Shown piece by piece: positions 5,896-7,072 of a DNA stretch of 7,072 nucleotides. Source of the DNA: Betaproteobacteria bacterium UBA5582. GTDB lineage: Bacteria > Pseudomonadota > Gammaproteobacteria > Burkholderiales > Rhodocyclaceae. The position numbers and the translations under genes were made by a program. Where the stretch lies: the NCBI GenBank assembly GCA_002425245.1, contig DILW01000049.1, positions 1 through 7,072 on the forward strand, given 5' to 3'. Numbering within the stretch: position 1 is the first letter of the stretch; each line of letters opens with the position of its first letter. The notes below the pieces were generated by a model that saw only the letters and a list, made by a program, of their open reading frames with translations, was not told where the DNA came from and made no database searches.

Positions 5896-6776
5896 TCAGC
5901 CTTTTTTCATGGTCAGCCAGATGCCGGCAAAGATCAGCGCGATGCCGGCGTAGTGGTAGGCATGCGGGATTTCGCTCAGGAAGATGACCGACAGCAGGGT
6001 GCCGAAAACCGGCATCAGGTGGATGAACAGGCTGGCCTTGTTGGCGCCGACTTCGGCGACGCCGCGGTTATAGAAGATGTAGCCGATGAAGCTGGGGAAG
6101 ATGCCGACGTAGGCGAGCGAGGCGAGCGAGCCGAGGTGCATGTTGATGCTCCGGCCCTGGGCCATTTCCCAGAGGTAGGCGGGGAACAGTGCGGCCAGTC
6201 CGACCAGGGTGAAGGCGGCGAGCATGAGCATCGGGTGCACGCCGGCCGGGCGCCAGGCGAGGCCGACGGTGTATAGCGCCCAGACGGCGACGGCGCCGAG
6301 CATCCACAGGTCGCCGGTGTTGAGGTCGAGGTGCAGCAGGACGTCGAGGTCGCCGCGGGCGACGATGGTCAGGGCGCCGGCCAGGGAGATGGCGACGCCG
6401 AGGGCTTCGAGTGGCTTGAGGTGCTTGCCGAGGAAGGCCCAGGAAATGGCGATGGTGGCGACCGGGATGAAGGAGTTGAGCAGCACCGCGTTGGTCGCGG
6501 TGGTCGTCTGCAGGGCGAGGTAGGCGAAGGTGTTGTAGCTGCCGACGCCGAGCAGGCCGAGGACGAGCACCGGCCGCCAGCCTTTTCTCAGCAGGGGCCA
6601 CTGACTTTTTAGGTGCGGCAGGGCCAGCGGCAGGACGAGCAGGAAGGCGATGGCCCAGCGCCAGAAGGCGAGCGCCATGGGCGGGACGTCGGCACGAATG
6701 CCGCGGCCCAGGACCATGTTGCCCGACCAGAAGAGCGCGGTCAGGGTGAGCAGCAGGTAGGGGTTGCGCAGGAATT

Positions 6777-6780
<4 letters not shown>
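5896..6780 (-). CDS. EamA/DMT-superfamily transporter with probable CTG start
   Basis: This is an inner-membrane protein of about 294 residues with ten hydrophobic segments arranged as two five-helix EamA repeats, the standard drug/metabolite transporter layout. The first helix is YLLLTLTALFWSGNMVLGRG; later parts include NAVLLNSFIPVATIAISW at the end of repeat one, and ASLFIHLMPVFGTLLSVIFL followed by IALIFAGIWLTMKKG at the end of repeat two. The substrate is unknown; family members export amino acids, nucleosides or other metabolites. No in-frame ATG, GTG or TTG lies near the expected N-terminus. The next ATG downstream would cut helix one, and an upstream ATG at 6972 would add about 64 Arg-rich residues encoded within gdh in another frame. 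CTG at 6778-6780 gives [M]KFLRNPYLLL, has GAGGG 8 nt upstream, and overlaps the gdh stop as CTGA. The gene continues into mtfA after 1 nt. Confidence 0.88.

Positions 6781-7072
<292 letters not shown>

Noticed and set aside
5355..6276. Long plus-strand open frames opposite mtfA and the transporter.
   Set aside because: They are low-complexity Gly/Ala/Asp- or Arg-rich readings caused by high GC; the minus-strand genes carry clear motifs.

Overview
The window joins two unlike regions. Positions 1 to about 5034 hold a plus-strand type VI secretion system (T6SS) cargo region. Positions 5145 to 7072 hold a compact minus-strand run of ordinary cellular genes: a glutamate dehydrogenase 3' end, an EamA/DMT transporter and mtfA. 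High GC, a strong preference for C/G-ending codons, and the pairing of DUF4123, DUF2235 and DUF3304 proteins next to vgrG suggest a betaproteobacterium, perhaps near Rhodocyclales. That placement is inference; no rRNA or other decisive marker is present.

The T6SS region starts with the 3' end of vgrG (spike protein, DUF2345 part), cut by the window edge. Next come a DUF4123 adaptor/chaperone, a small lipoprotein that is the likely immunity protein, and a Tle1-type DUF2235 phospholipase effector with a GFSRG nucleophile motif. Gaps of 4 nt and an 11-nt overlap link these genes, so they look like one transcription unit: the spike carries the lipase, the adaptor loads it, and the lipoprotein protects the producer's own envelope.

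Positions 4040-4497 contain no intact gene but are not empty. They hold a frameshifted fragment of a second vgrG, fused almost directly to the last third of a second DUF4123 gene. That broken adaptor gene ends in a GTGA overlap with an intact DUF3304 lipoprotein gene (4498-5034). The simplest reading is a second vgrG-adaptor-immunity-effector module collapsed by deletion, leaving an orphan immunity lipoprotein. The two lipoproteins share a similar layout and may be distant relatives.

A 110-bp spacer (5035-5144) separates the island from the minus-strand block. There gdh, the transporter gene and mtfA follow each other with a 4-bp overlap (gdh/transporter) and a 1-nt gap (transporter/mtfA). 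The transporter appears to begin at a CTG codon that overlaps the gdh stop.

The T6SS lipase module is a known type of system. The less ordinary observations are the collapsed second module, the long alanine-rich helical tail on the lipase, the paired 8-nt homopolymers in its conserved N-terminus, and the CTG start.
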